Origin: Clostridiales bacterium | Lineage (GTDB): Bacteria; Bacillota; Clostridia; Lachnospirales; CAG-274 | Direction: 5' to 3' | Length of the DNA stretch: 64,000 bases | Assembly (NCBI GenBank): GCA_018371275.1 | Contig: JAHALF010000007.1 | Coordinates: 1 to 64,000 of the forward strand | Part shown: positions 36,011 through 44,484 of the stretch, piece after piece | Layout: each line of letters opens with the position of its first letter | Position numbering within the stretch: the first letter of the stretch is position 1 | Made by a program: the position numbers and the translations under genes | The notes under the pieces: model-generated | What the model was told of the DNA's origin: nothing | Databases searched by the model: none | Seen by the model: the letters and a program-made list of their open reading frames with translations, nothing else

Positions 36011-36875
36011 TATAGAGCGTAATGAACAATGTTGGTGTGGTAGTGGTAAAAAATATAAGTCTTGTCATTTAAGAAAAGATGAAGAAATGTTACAGCCTTT
36101 TGAAAAACAAGGTTACCCATTACCAAATAAAAATTTAATATTAACACAAAATCAAATAGAAGGTATGGAAAAATCGGCAAAGCTTACAAAATCTATTATA
36201 GATGAAACAGAAAAGATTATAAAAGAAGGTGTATCTACATTAGAAATTAATGACCTTGTACATAAGCTAACGATAGATGCAGGAGCAAAACCTGCTCCTC
36301 TTAATTATAATGGTTTTCCTAAAAGTTGCTGTACATCTATAAATAATGTTATATGTCACGGTATACCATCTAAAAATGATATATTAAAAGATGGGGATAT
36401 AATAAATTTAGATATAACTTCTATTTTAGATGGATATTATTCTGATATGAGCCGTATGTATATGATAGGTAATGTTTCTCAAAATGCTAAAAAGCTTGTA
36501 GAAGTTACTAAAGAGTGTTTAATGGCAGGTATAGAGGCAGTGAAACCTTATAGACCAATATCCGATATAGGAAATGTTATAAATGATATAGCAGATAAAC
36601 ACGGTTATGGAGTAGTTAGAGCATTAACAGGTCATGGCATAGGATTAAATTTTCATCAAGAGCCTAATATTAATCATTATAGAACAGATGCTAAAACTAT
36701 GATTATGGTGCCTAATATGGTATTTACAATAGAGCCTATGATTAATGAGGGTACATTTGATTGTTACATAGGTTCTGATAAATGGACAGTTTATACAAAA
36801 GATAATAAATTATCTGCTCAATGGGAACATACTATTCTTGTTACAGAAACAGGATATAAAATATTGACTATTTAA
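36003..36875 (+). CDS. map: Methionine aminopeptidase with N-terminal SEC-C zinc motif
   Basis: 290 residues from TTG at 36003, with AAGGAGGT placed seven bases before. The first 25 residues contain a SEC-C motif (CWCGSGKKYKSCH), a zinc-binding motif also found at the end of SecA that may dock the enzyme on ribosomes. The rest is type I MetAP with metal ligands in INLDITSILDGYYSDMSRMY, GHGIGLNFHQEP and TIEPMI. It removes the initiator methionine from nascent proteins. Confidence 0.94.
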   Translation: MFNIERNEQCWCGSGKKYKSCHLRKDEEMLQPFEKQGYPLPNKNLILTQNQIEGMEKSAKLTKSIIDETEKIIKEGVSTLEINDLVHKLTIDAGAKPAPLNYNGFPKSCCTSINNVICHGIPSKNDILKDGDIINLDITSILDGYYSDMSRMYMIGNVSQNAKKLVEVTKECLMAGIEAVKPYRPISDIGNVINDIADKHGYGVVRALTGHGIGLNFHQEPNINHYRTDAKTMIMVPNMVFTIEPMINEGTFDCYIGSDKWTVYTKDNKLSAQWEHTILVTETGYKILTI

Positions 36876-36924
36876 AATAAAGTAATAAACTATTATTTAT
36901 ATAATTAATATAAGGAGAAAACTT

Positions 36925-37476
36925 ATGACAGAAAGAGAAAAAATGATAGCAGAATTGCCTTATGACCCGTCGGATAAAGAACTTTGTGAAATGAGAAATT
37001 ATGCAAGAAAAATGTGTAAAGAATTTAATGAATGTGACCCATTAGATAGGGAAAAAAGGTCAAAAATTTTAAAGGAACTTTTTGGTAGCACGGGGGATAG
37101 CATATATATAGAGCCAACTTTTATGTGTGATTATGGGAAAAACATACACGTTGGAGAAAGTTTTTATGCTAATTTTAATTGTGTTATATTAGATGTGGCA
37201 GAAGTTATAATAGGTAAAAATTGTATGATAGCACCTAATGTTGCCATATATACAGCAACTCATCCAATAGACCCAGTAGAAAGAAACAATGGCACAGAAT
37301 ATGCTAAAAAAATTGTTATTGGGGATAACTGCTGGCTAGGGGGTAATTCTGTTATATGCCCTGGAGTAACTCTTGGTAATAATGTTGTAGTAGGTGCAGG
37401 TTCTGTTGTTACAAAAAGTTTTGGCGATAATGTAGTGTTAGCAGGTAATCCTGCAAAAGTTATAAAAACAATATAA
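36925..37476 (+). CDS. maa: Maltose/galactoside O-acetyltransferase family
   Basis: 183 residues. Short helical N-terminus (EREKMIAELPYDPSDKEL) characteristic of the Maa/LacA group, then a left-handed beta-helix with hexapeptide repeats (IGKNCMIAPNVAIYTATHPID, with the catalytic His, and VTLGNNVVVGAGSVVTKSF). It transfers acetyl groups from acetyl-CoA to sugars. Stands 58 bases before the esterase pair. Confidence 0.9.
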   Translation: MTEREKMIAELPYDPSDKELCEMRNYARKMCKEFNECDPLDREKRSKILKELFGSTGDSIYIEPTFMCDYGKNIHVGESFYANFNCVILDVAEVIIGKNCMIAPNVAIYTATHPIDPVERNNGTEYAKKIVIGDNCWLGGNSVICPGVTLGNNVVVGAGSVVTKSFGDNVVLAGNPAKVIKTI

Positions 37477-37533
37477 GTTAAGCAAATAAAATCTAGCATC
37501 TTATTAATTTTAAAAATTTATAAGGAGAAATAT

Positions 37534-38343
37534 ATGGAAAGGATAAAAATATGGGATAATAATATTCCTCTTTTTGATGAAAATATAAAAAATGAAGAAA
37601 ATAAGTTTGCAGGAACAATAACGCCATTTTTGATAAATGATAATGAAGCTAAAAAAAGAAGTTGTATTATAATATGTGAAGGTGGTAGTTATGCAAGACA
37701 TTCTTATACTTGTGAAGAAGAGGCAAAATGGTTTAACTCTTTAGGTATAAATTGTTTTATTGTAAATTATAGAGTTTATCCTTATAAACATCCAGTGCCT
37801 CTAATAGATGTTAAAAGAGCAATAAGATATGTAAGGTATAATTCTGAAAAATTTAATATAAACCCAGAAAAAATAGGAATTGTTGGATTTTCAGCAGGTG
37901 GACATTTAGCAGGAAGTGCTTGTTTGTTTTTTGATAAATTTGAGCAAAATATTATAGATGAAATAGATAAAGTTTCTGCTAAACCAAATTTAGCAATATT
38001 AAATTATCCAGTTGTTTCTATGTGTGAAAATTTTAGACACGAAAACTCAGCAAAAAATTTATGTGGTGAAGAACAAGAATTATTTGAAAAGCTTTCACTT
38101 GAAAAAAATGTTAGAAAAGATATTCCTAAAATGATGATATGGCATACTTTAGAAGATAGCATTGTTTCAGCACAAAATAGCATTTCTTTTATAACAGAAT
38201 TAGAGAAAAAAGGAGCTCAATTTGAATTTCATTTAGTTAGAAAAGGTGAGCACGGATTAAAAATTTTTGAGGATAATAAAGATGCTAAAAAAATATTATA
38301 TTTAATAAAACAGTTTTTAGAAGATGAAGAATATACAATTTAA
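37534..38343 (+). CDS. Alpha/beta hydrolase, esterase-like (copy 1)
   Basis: 269 residues, no signal peptide. Nucleophile elbow GFSAGGHLAG, acid Asp in MIWHTLEDSIV and His in KGEHGLKIF complete a catalytic triad. The oxyanion strand reads IICEGGSY rather than the usual PGGGY. Related to acetyl-xylan-type and BD-FAE esterases. It shares the opening PLFDENIKNEENKFAGTITP with the next gene, so the two arose by tandem duplication. With the acetyltransferase upstream, a role in acetylated sugars is plausible but unproven. Confidence 0.85.
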   Translation: MERIKIWDNNIPLFDENIKNEENKFAGTITPFLINDNEAKKRSCIIICEGGSYARHSYTCEEEAKWFNSLGINCFIVNYRVYPYKHPVPLIDVKRAIRYVRYNSEKFNINPEKIGIVGFSAGGHLAGSACLFFDKFEQNIIDEIDKVSAKPNLAILNYPVVSMCENFRHENSAKNLCGEEQELFEKLSLEKNVRKDIPKMMIWHTLEDSIVSAQNSISFITELEKKGAQFEFHLVRKGEHGLKIFEDNKDAKKILYLIKQFLEDEEYTI

Positions 38344-38354
38344 AGGAGAAATAT

Positions 38355-39191
38355 ATGGAAAATATTAAACTTTGGGAAAAAGATATGCCCCTTTTTGATG
38401 AAAATATAAAAAATGAAGAAAATAAATTTGCAGGGACAATAACACCTTATTTAGTTGACGAAGAAGATGACGAAATTAAAAAAAGGGGGGCTATGCTCCT
38501 ATTACCAGGTGGTGGCTATGGTTTTTGCTCTGATGAAGGTGAAAAAATGGCAAGATGGTTAAACTTTTTTGGTGTAAATGCTTTTGTTTTAAAATATAGA
38601 GTAGCTCCTTATAAACACCCAGCACCTATAATAGATGCTAAAAGAGCAATAAGATATATAAGATATAATGCAGATAAATTTAATATAGATCCTAACAAAG
38701 TTGGTGTATTAGGTTTTTCAGCAGGTGGGCATTTAGCAGGTTGTGTTGCTGAATTTTTTGATAAATTTGAACAAGAAAATAAAGATGAAATAGATAAAGT
38801 ATGTGCTAAACCAGATTTAACAGTTTTATGTTATCCAGTTGTATCTTTATGTGAAAGCTATGCACATGAAGGTTCAGCTAATAATCTTGTAGGAGAAGAT
38901 AATGAGCTTAAAAAAATGTTATCTTTAGAAAAGAATGTAAGGGAAGATATGCCAGAAATGTTTTTATGGCATACATTAGAGGATACAGCAGTTAATGCTG
39001 TAAACACATTAGAACTTGGTGTAGCTTTAAAAAATAAAAATGTGCCATATAGTCTTCATATATTTAATAAAGGTGCACATGGTTCTGTACTTGCAGAAAA
39101 TATAGAAGAAACTAAACAATGGTCAGATTGTTTAAAAACATTATTAAAAAATAAAGGCTTTGTAGATAAACAATCTTATAGATGGTTATAA
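38355..39191 (+). CDS. Alpha/beta hydrolase, esterase-like (copy 2)
   Basis: 278 residues, a close paralogue of the preceding gene and 11 bases downstream of it. Here the oxyanion loop is the canonical LLLPGGGYGF, the nucleophile elbow GFSAGGHLAG, the Asp in LWHTLEDTAV and the His in KGAHGSVL. It is probably cytoplasmic and acts on acylated sugars or peptides. The copy with the canonical loop may keep the ancestral activity. Confidence 0.87.
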   Translation: MENIKLWEKDMPLFDENIKNEENKFAGTITPYLVDEEDDEIKKRGAMLLLPGGGYGFCSDEGEKMARWLNFFGVNAFVLKYRVAPYKHPAPIIDAKRAIRYIRYNADKFNIDPNKVGVLGFSAGGHLAGCVAEFFDKFEQENKDEIDKVCAKPDLTVLCYPVVSLCESYAHEGSANNLVGEDNELKKMLSLEKNVREDMPEMFLWHTLEDTAVNAVNTLELGVALKNKNVPYSLHIFNKGAHGSVLAENIEETKQWSDCLKTLLKNKGFVDKQSYRWL

Positions 39192-39193
39192 AA

Positions 39194-39223
39194 TAAAGGT
39201 TGAAGATTATTCTTCAACCTTTT
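39194..39223 (+). terminator. Intrinsic terminator after the esterase pair
   Basis: AAAGGTTGAAG pairs with CTTCAACCTTT, loop of six, followed by T-rich sequence. Confidence 0.8.
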
Positions 39224-39293
39224 ATAATTATATTATATTTTAAGGGCACAAAATATTAAGGTAATAAATGAATTTTATATTAAGTTTATTTTA

Positions 39294-39587
39294 TTAATAA
39301 TATCTATAACCAAAGTTATTATTAAAACCATTGTTAAAACCAAAGTTGTTATTAAAATTATTATAATTACATCTGTTACAACCCCAGTTATTAAACCAAC
39401 CACTATTTGAGTTACATCTGTTGCAACCACCATTACAGCCACATCTGTTACAGCTGCCTTGGTTGTAGCAACCTTGATTACAACCACCCTGGTTACAACC
39501 ACATCTGTTGTAGCCCCAGTTGTTTGAGCAGTTAAAGTTATTGTTAAATCCATAACCACCATAACCACCTAACCAGCCATATCCCAA
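39294..39587 (-). CDS. Cys/Gly/Asn-rich low-complexity small protein
   Basis: About 97 residues from TTG at 39587; AAGGAGGT directly precedes a GTG three codons upstream and is better spaced for the TTG. The protein is made almost wholly of Gly, Asn, Cys, Tyr and Phe, with 12 Cys in repeated units such as NRCGCNQGGCNQG and NNWGYNRCGC, and aromatic Gly/Asn-rich ends. No signal peptide. Similar composition occurs in spore-coat and exosporium proteins, so a structural, disulfide-linked or metal-binding role is possible. The strong binding site and absence of stops support a real gene. A frame-shifted open frame on the same strand is a shadow. Confidence 0.6.
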   Translation of the reverse strand: MGYGWLGGYGGYGFNNNFNCSNNWGYNRCGCNQGGCNQGCYNQGSCNRCGCNGGCNRCNSNSGWFNNWGCNRCNYNNFNNNFGFNNGFNNNFGYRYY

Positions 39588-39773
39588 AAAAAACACCTCC
39601 TTTTCTTTATCCTAATATATATTATTCAAAATAATAAAAAGTGTGACAGGCTATTTAAATATTTTATATTATATATTTATTATAAAAATTTTTATAAAAA
39701 AATGAACCATATTAAAAGTTATAACCAATATATAGTGAAAAGATATAATAAAGGATTGGAGATGGTATAAGTT

Positions 39774-40295
39774 TTGGAGGCAAAAGAATTAGAAAAATGT
39801 ATAAATGTTTTTGGAGATGATATATATAGATTTTGTTTAAAAATTTGTTTAAATAAAGATGATGCAGAAGATTTATATCAGCAGACATTTTTAAAGGCAT
39901 TAGAAAGTAATTTTATTTTAGATTGGGATAATAATCCAAAAGCTTTATTTTTTTCTATATCATATAAAATATATAAAAGCAATATGAGAAAATGGGCAAG
40001 ACGTAATAATATAGCATCTATAATAAATATTGATGAAAAAACTGAAAATATATTATACTCATATGAAAATATAGAAAATGATGTATTAGAAAAAAATTTA
40101 ATAAATGAAATAACTAAAATTATTGATAGTTTGCCAGAAAAAATAAAAGTACCTCTTACATTATATTATCTTTTCGATTTTTCAACTAGTAATATATCAA
40201 AAGTAATAAAAAAACCTATAGGAACAGTTAAAAGTAGGTTATTTAAAGGTAGGGGTATCATCAAAAAAAGATTGGAGGAGGTAGGATATGACTAA
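39774..40295 (+). CDS. ECF-type RNA polymerase sigma factor
   Basis: 173 residues from TTG at 39774, 11 bases after GGAGA. Sigma region 2 is DIYRFCLKICLNKDDAEDLYQQTFLKALE and region 4 is PLTLYYLFDFSTSNISKVIKKPIGTVKSRLFKGR. It would direct transcription of a small stress or envelope regulon. The following gene overlaps by eight bases and is in the position of an anti-sigma factor. The upstream gap of 186 bases shared with the Cys-rich gene contains no clear feature beyond AT-rich sequence. Confidence 0.9.
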   Translation: MEAKELEKCINVFGDDIYRFCLKICLNKDDAEDLYQQTFLKALESNFILDWDNNPKALFFSISYKIYKSNMRKWARRNNIASIINIDEKTENILYSYENIENDVLEKNLINEITKIIDSLPEKIKVPLTLYYLFDFSTSNISKVIKKPIGTVKSRLFKGRGIIKKRLEEVGYD

Positions 40296-40632
40296 AAAAA
40301 ATAATGATAAACTAGACGAATTGATAAAAAAATCAATAAGAATAGATGATAAGCCTACACAAGATTTGAATAGTAAATTAAGGTTAAAGCTTTATGAACA
40401 AGAAAATATGGAAAAAAATAAAGAAAAGCTAAAGATAAAATATTATATATATTTATGTATGACTTTAAATATTATTTTTTGTGTTTTAGTAGGGATTTTA
40501 GCTAGTATATTAATAAAGAGTATATATTTATATATTATTTTCATATTCTTATGTTTTAATTGTAGTTTATTTGGAGTTATATTTACATTTGCTGGTTTAA
40601 GGATAAAGGAAAGTAAAGAATTATTAATTTAA
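40288..40632 (+). CDS. Two-helix membrane protein, candidate anti-sigma factor
   Basis: 114 residues. A charged cytoplasmic N-terminus of about 50 residues (DELIKKSIRIDDKPTQDLNSKL) precedes two membrane helices (about 55-77 and 82-103). The phrase PTQDLNSKLRLKLYEQEN is reminiscent of sigma-binding N-termini encoded after ECF factors. No zinc-type HxxxCxxC anti-sigma motif is present. The call rests on layout and the eight-base overlap with the sigma gene. Confidence 0.6.
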   Translation: MTKKNNDKLDELIKKSIRIDDKPTQDLNSKLRLKLYEQENMEKNKEKLKIKYYIYLCMTLNIIFCVLVGILASILIKSIYLYIIFIFLCFNCSLFGVIFTFAGLRIKESKELLI

Positions 40633-40648
40633 AAAAGGAGTGGTTTAT

Positions 40649-41419
40649 ATGGGTTATGAGCATCTAGTATTTATTTTTGTTATGTTAATACCATTTTTTT
40701 TAATATTAGCATATACATTTTTTATTATATGGATTTATAAAGATTGTAAAGAAAGGGGAGAAAGTCCTTTATTATGGATATTACTTTTATTTTTTACATC
40801 GCTTTTTTTAGGACTTATTATTTATTTAATAGTGAGAAAAGAAAAGAAAGTTACTTGTAAAAGTTGTGATAAGTTAATATCAAGTTCAGCTAAATATTGC
40901 GAACACTGTGGAGTGACTATACAAAATGGGAATGATGTTCAAATAGTTAAACAAAAAAGTAATCGTAAGTATATAATAGCTGGTATTAGCTCATTTGCTA
41001 TGATTTTTATATGTGTAATATTTATAGTTATTATAGGATTAAGCACCAGTATGAATGTAAAATCTGAAAGTAAAGTATGGAATAGAGGATTTGAAACATT
41101 TAGTACACAAACAAAGATAGGTAATAGTTGGAAAATGTCTTTAAAAAGCGCAACAGAAGGATTTATAAAAGAGGCAAGTATGCATATAACTAATCCAGAA
41201 GAGGAAGTTTTATATCTAGATGTTAGCTGTGATGTAAAAGAAGATGGTGGAAATCTTATGTTATGGCTTGTGCAAGGAGATACTGTAAGATCTATAGATA
41301 TTACTAATTTATCAGGAGTGTTACAATATCCTTTAAATGAATTTAAAGAGGGAAAGATTTTTGTTAGGTTACAAATAAATAATGTAAAAAATGTTAAGTC
41401 AGAAATTATAATAGAATAA
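40649..41419 (+). CDS. Membrane protein with zinc ribbon and extracellular domain
   Basis: 256 residues from ATG at 40649, which is correctly spaced after AAAAAGGAG; an in-frame GTG earlier overlaps the site. Two helices at the start (PFFLILAYTFFIIWIYKDC, LLWILLLFFTSLFLGLIIYL) resemble a PLDc_N-type segment, then a zinc ribbon with CKSC...CEHC (about 73-92), a third helix (about 114-138) and about 115 residues outside. Third gene of the sigma operon; may be a sensor or a target of the sigma factor. Confidence 0.65.
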   Translation: MGYEHLVFIFVMLIPFFLILAYTFFIIWIYKDCKERGESPLLWILLLFFTSLFLGLIIYLIVRKEKKVTCKSCDKLISSSAKYCEHCGVTIQNGNDVQIVKQKSNRKYIIAGISSFAMIFICVIFIVIIGLSTSMNVKSESKVWNRGFETFSTQTKIGNSWKMSLKSATEGFIKEASMHITNPEEEVLYLDVSCDVKEDGGNLMLWLVQGDTVRSIDITNLSGVLQYPLNEFKEGKIFVRLQINNVKNVKSEIIIE

Positions 41420-41424
41420 AAATA

Positions 41425-41459
41425 AAAAATAAAAGACTAATAATTAGCCTTTTATTTTT
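41425..41459. terminator. Bidirectional terminator
   Basis: AAAAATAAAAGACTAA pairs with TTAGCCTTTTATTTTT with one A/C mismatch on plus, which becomes a G-U pair on minus. It serves both the sigma operon and the convergent amino-acid ABC operon. Confidence 0.75.
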
Positions 41460-41487
41460 TTATTTTTATAAGTACTAGCAAAATATA

Positions 41488-42210
41488 TTATAATACTTTG
41501 GATAAAAATTCTTGTGTTCTAGGGTGTTGTGGGTTATTAAAAAGATTTTCTGGTGTGTTTTCTTCACAAATATTTCCACCATCCATAAAGATAACTCTTG
41601 TACCAACTTCTTTAGCAAAGCCCATTTCGTGAGTAACAACAACCATTGTCATACCTTCTTTAGCAAGATTTTTCATAACTTCTAAAACTTCTCCAACCAT
41701 TTCTGGGTCTAGAGCAGAAGTAGGCTCGTCAAAAAGCATAACATCTGGTTTCATAGCTAAAGCACGAACAATAGCTATCCTTTGTTTTTGTCCTCCAGAT
41801 AGACTAGATGGATAAGCATTTGCCTTATCTTCAAGACCTACAAGGCTTAAAAGATGCATAGCTTCTTTGTCTGCAGTTTCTTTATCTATTTTTTTAACTT
41901 TAATAGGAGCTATTGTAATATTTTCTAGTATAGTTAAGTGAGGAAATAGGTTAAAATGTTGAAATACCATTCCCATTTTTTGTCTATGTATGCTAATGTC
42001 TACATTTTTATTAGTTATGTTTGTTCCCTCAAATATTATATCACCAGATGTAGTATCTTCAAGTTTATTAAGACATCTTAAAAATGTGCTTTTACCAGAG
42101 CCAGAAGGACCTATAACTACTACAACTTCTCCTTTATGTATAGTTGTTGTAACACCTTTTAAAACGTGATTATTACCAAAGCTTTTATTTAAGTTTTTAA
42201 TTTCTATCAT
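41488..42210 (-). CDS. glnQ: Polar amino-acid ABC transporter ATPase
   Basis: 240 residues. Walker A GPSGSGKSTFLR, Q-loop, signature LSGGQKQRIAIVRALA, Walker B VMLFDEPTSALD and the H-loop (VVVTHEMGF) are intact. It belongs to the GlnQ/HisP family that powers uptake of glutamine and related amino acids. It overlaps the permease gene by 14 bases. Last gene of the operon before a terminator. Confidence 0.95.
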   Translation of the reverse strand: MIEIKNLNKSFGNNHVLKGVTTTIHKGEVVVVIGPSGSGKSTFLRCLNKLEDTTSGDIIFEGTNITNKNVDISIHRQKMGMVFQHFNLFPHLTILENITIAPIKVKKIDKETADKEAMHLLSLVGLEDKANAYPSSLSGGQKQRIAIVRALAMKPDVMLFDEPTSALDPEMVGEVLEVMKNLAKEGMTMVVVTHEMGFAKEVGTRVIFMDGGNICEENTPENLFNNPQHPRTQEFLSKVL

Positions 42211-42889
42211 CTTTGTTTAATCTCCTTTCAAAGCCTCCAACAAGTCTTGATAAGCTAAATGTTAAGATAAAGTATATAATAGATGTTATAACAAGTGGTG
42301 GAATAGCTAAAAATGTAGATGACTGTATAGTAGATGTTTTAGCCATAAGCTCTTGTATACCTATTACATAAAGTATAGAAGATTCTTTTATTAACACAAC
42401 AAATTCGTTACCTATTGCTGGTAAAATATTTTTTATAGCTTGAGGCATTATAATGTATCTCATAATCATAGGAGATTTCATACCTAAAGATTGGGCAGCC
42501 TCTGCTTGACCTTTATCAACAGCTAATATACCAGCTCTTATAATTTCTGCAACATAAGCTCCAGAGTTTAAGGCAAGAGCTAAAGAGCCGGGGATTAACT
42601 GAGCAAGGTTTAAGCTATCACCTATATAAATATCTGGTATATCAATAATAGCATCTAATCCATAGTACCATATAAATACTTGCACTATAACTGGTGTACC
42701 ACGTACGATTTCTATATATGTAGAAGCTATAGCCTTAACAATTTTAATTTTAGATAGTTTCATTAATCCAAATACTATACCAATAATAGTACCAAATAAA
42801 ACTGTAAATAAAGATATAACAACAGTTGTTATAGTACCTGAAATGTATAATGGAAAATAATCACTTAAAAAAGAAAAATTTTCAATCAT
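42197..42889 (-). CDS. glnP: Polar amino-acid ABC transporter permease
   Basis: 230 residues, about five membrane helices. The EAA loop is GQAEAAQSLGMKSPMIMRYIIMPQA. GTPVIVQVFIWYYGL is typical of the HisM/GlnP family. Preceded by AGGAGGAAATAAA. It lies between the binding protein and the ATPase. Confidence 0.94.
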   Translation of the reverse strand: MIENFSFLSDYFPLYISGTITTVVISLFTVLFGTIIGIVFGLMKLSKIKIVKAIASTYIEIVRGTPVIVQVFIWYYGLDAIIDIPDIYIGDSLNLAQLIPGSLALALNSGAYVAEIIRAGILAVDKGQAEAAQSLGMKSPMIMRYIIMPQAIKNILPAIGNEFVVLIKESSILYVIGIQELMAKTSTIQSSTFLAIPPLVITSIIYFILTFSLSRLVGGFERRLNKDDRN

Positions 42890-42971
42890 TTTATTTCCTC
42901 CCTAAAAATATATTCAAGCTATATAATAACAGTAAATTTATAAAAATGCAACATATATTAATAAATAGTTA

Positions 42972-43835
42972 TTAATTATTTAAATCTTCTACAATTTTTT
43001 CATTTTTTTCTATCAATGTATCCATAGAACCATCAGACATAAGTCTTTCTAAAGTAGTGTTAGTTTGTTCTAATAGTTTTTTGCTACCTTTTTTAAATGC
43101 TATACCAGTGCCTTCTGTTTCTTGTGTTAAAGGTATATCTGTTACATATAAATCTGGATTTTTATTAGCATAATTTTTTGCAACATCTCCAGCTAAAATA
43201 ATTGCATCTACTTTTTTCATTTGTAAATCCATAACCATATTAGGTATTTTTGTAAGATAAATTATTTTTGCATTAGATAATTGTTTTTTTGCTATTTCTT
43301 CTTGTAAGCCAGATTTTTGAACACCTAGTTTTTTATCTGTAAGACTTTCTATATCTTTATATAAATCTTTATCCTCTGCTCTTATAACAAGTTTTTGTCC
43401 ATCATTAATATCACTAGATTTTCCATAAGATATACTAAAATCTACAGCTTCTAACCTTTCTGGTGTAGCAACCATACCAGCTATAACCATATCAACGTGT
43501 CCAGCGTTTAATGCAGTTAAAAGTCCATCAAAAGACATATCTTGTATTTTTAGCTCCACACCCATATCATTTGCTATTTCTTTAGCTATATCTATATCAT
43601 ATCCAACTATTGTATCTTTTCCATCTACCATCATATGAAATTCTCTAGGGGCATAATCAGCAGATGTTCCAATAATAAGATGTCCTCTCTCTTTAATTTT
43701 TGTTAAAGAATTGTCTTCTTCTGTTTTCTCACTATTACTTTTATTAATATTTTCAGTATTACTAGTAGACTGGCTACAACCAAAAAGTGAAATAGCTAAT
43801 AATGAGCTTACAAAAATTTTTAAAAGTTTTTTCAT
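42972..43835 (-). CDS. Polar amino-acid ABC transporter binding lipoprotein
   Basis: 287 residues. Lipobox LFGC (Cys20), then a SBP_bac_3 domain: GHLIIGTSADYAPREF, VGYDIDIAKEIANDMG, DMVIAGMVATPERLEAVDFS. It is a paralogue of the orphan protein at 14097-14972. The exact ligand cannot be read from sequence. First gene of the operon with the permease and ATPase. Confidence 0.93.
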   Translation of the reverse strand: MKKLLKIFVSSLLAISLFGCSQSTSNTENINKSNSEKTEEDNSLTKIKERGHLIIGTSADYAPREFHMMVDGKDTIVGYDIDIAKEIANDMGVELKIQDMSFDGLLTALNAGHVDMVIAGMVATPERLEAVDFSISYGKSSDINDGQKLVIRAEDKDLYKDIESLTDKKLGVQKSGLQEEIAKKQLSNAKIIYLTKIPNMVMDLQMKKVDAIILAGDVAKNYANKNPDLYVTDIPLTQETEGTGIAFKKGSKKLLEQTNTTLERLMSDGSMDTLIEKNEKIVEDLNN

Positions 43836-43930
43836 AAATATTCACCTCAAACAAATTATTTCTTATAATTATACAGTAAAAATAATATTTGTCAAGATAT
43901 TTTGAATATTTATACATAAAAATATTATAA

Positions 43931-44341
43931 TTAATCGTTAATATTATTTATTACATCTGATAAAGTGTACTTTTTAAATTCTTGTATAAATTTTTCTGTG
44001 GATGATTTTACTATATTTTTTATAAGACATTTTTCACTATTATATGTGCAGTTTATACTATTTTTATTACATTCTATAATTTTTGAAAAATCTTCACAAA
44101 AGACTAAAACATCTCCAAGATTTATATCTTTTGGGTCTTTAGCTAGTTTTATACCACCATTTCTGCCTTTTAATGATAATATATACCCTTCTTTAGCTAA
44201 TGAGTGTACTATTTTTTTAATATGATTTTCTGATATATTTAGATTATTTGATAGTTCTTCTACTGTATAAAGTTCTTTTTTATTAATAGATAAATATATA
44301 AGTGTTCTAAAAGAATAGTCTGTAAATTTTGATAGGTTCAT
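43931..44341 (-). CDS. Rrf2-family regulator, NsrR-like
   Basis: 136 residues. Winged helix typical of Rrf2 (FTDYSFRTLIYLSINK, LSNNLNISENHIKKIVHSL, LKGRNGGIKLAKDP). Three Cys at 91, 98 and 105 (ECNKNSINC and CTYNSEKC) have the spacing expected of Fe-S cluster ligands in NsrR/IscR proteins. It is divergent from a globin gene, a pairing that fits nitric-oxide sensing, which is inferred from context. Confidence 0.85.
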   Translation of the reverse strand: MNLSKFTDYSFRTLIYLSINKKELYTVEELSNNLNISENHIKKIVHSLAKEGYILSLKGRNGGIKLAKDPKDINLGDVLVFCEDFSKIIECNKNSINCTYNSEKCLIKNIVKSSTEKFIQEFKKYTLSDVINNIND

Positions 44342-44417
44342 ATGAAGTTTTCTCCTTATAATATAAATATTAAATAATATTATACCATAAAATCACAATA
44401 AAGTAATAAAAATAAAC

Positions 44418-44446
44418 TTGACTTGATTACTCTAATATGATAAAAT
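44418..44446 (+). promoter_or_regulatory. Promoter of the globin gene
   Basis: TTGACT (44418-44423) and TAAAAT (44441-44446) with a 17-bp spacer, 39 bases before the globin start. Confidence 0.75.
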
Positions 44447-44468
44447 GTGTAAATAGAATACACATTTT
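44442..44468. promoter_or_regulatory. Candidate operator in the globin promoter
   Basis: A perfect inverted repeat, AAAATGTGTA and TACACATTTT with a seven-base spacer, overlaps the -10 element and transcription start of the globin gene. A repressor bound here would block transcription; the divergent Rrf2 protein is the obvious candidate, though the sequence does not clearly match a published NsrR site. The arms could also form an RNA hairpin. Confidence 0.5.
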
Positions 44469-44484
44469 AAAGGAGATTATCATT

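Noticed and set aside
39400..39550. Repeated ACAACC/TTACAACC units that look like a small repeat array
   Set aside because: They are the codon-level repeats of the Cys/Gly/Asn-rich protein, not a CRISPR array; there are no unique spacers of even length.
39275..39568. 97-residue Val/Thr/Met-rich frame on the same strand as the Cys-rich protein
   Set aside because: Shifted frame over the repetitive GGT/AAC sequence; lacks a ribosome binding site, whereas the other frame has AAGGAGGT at its start.
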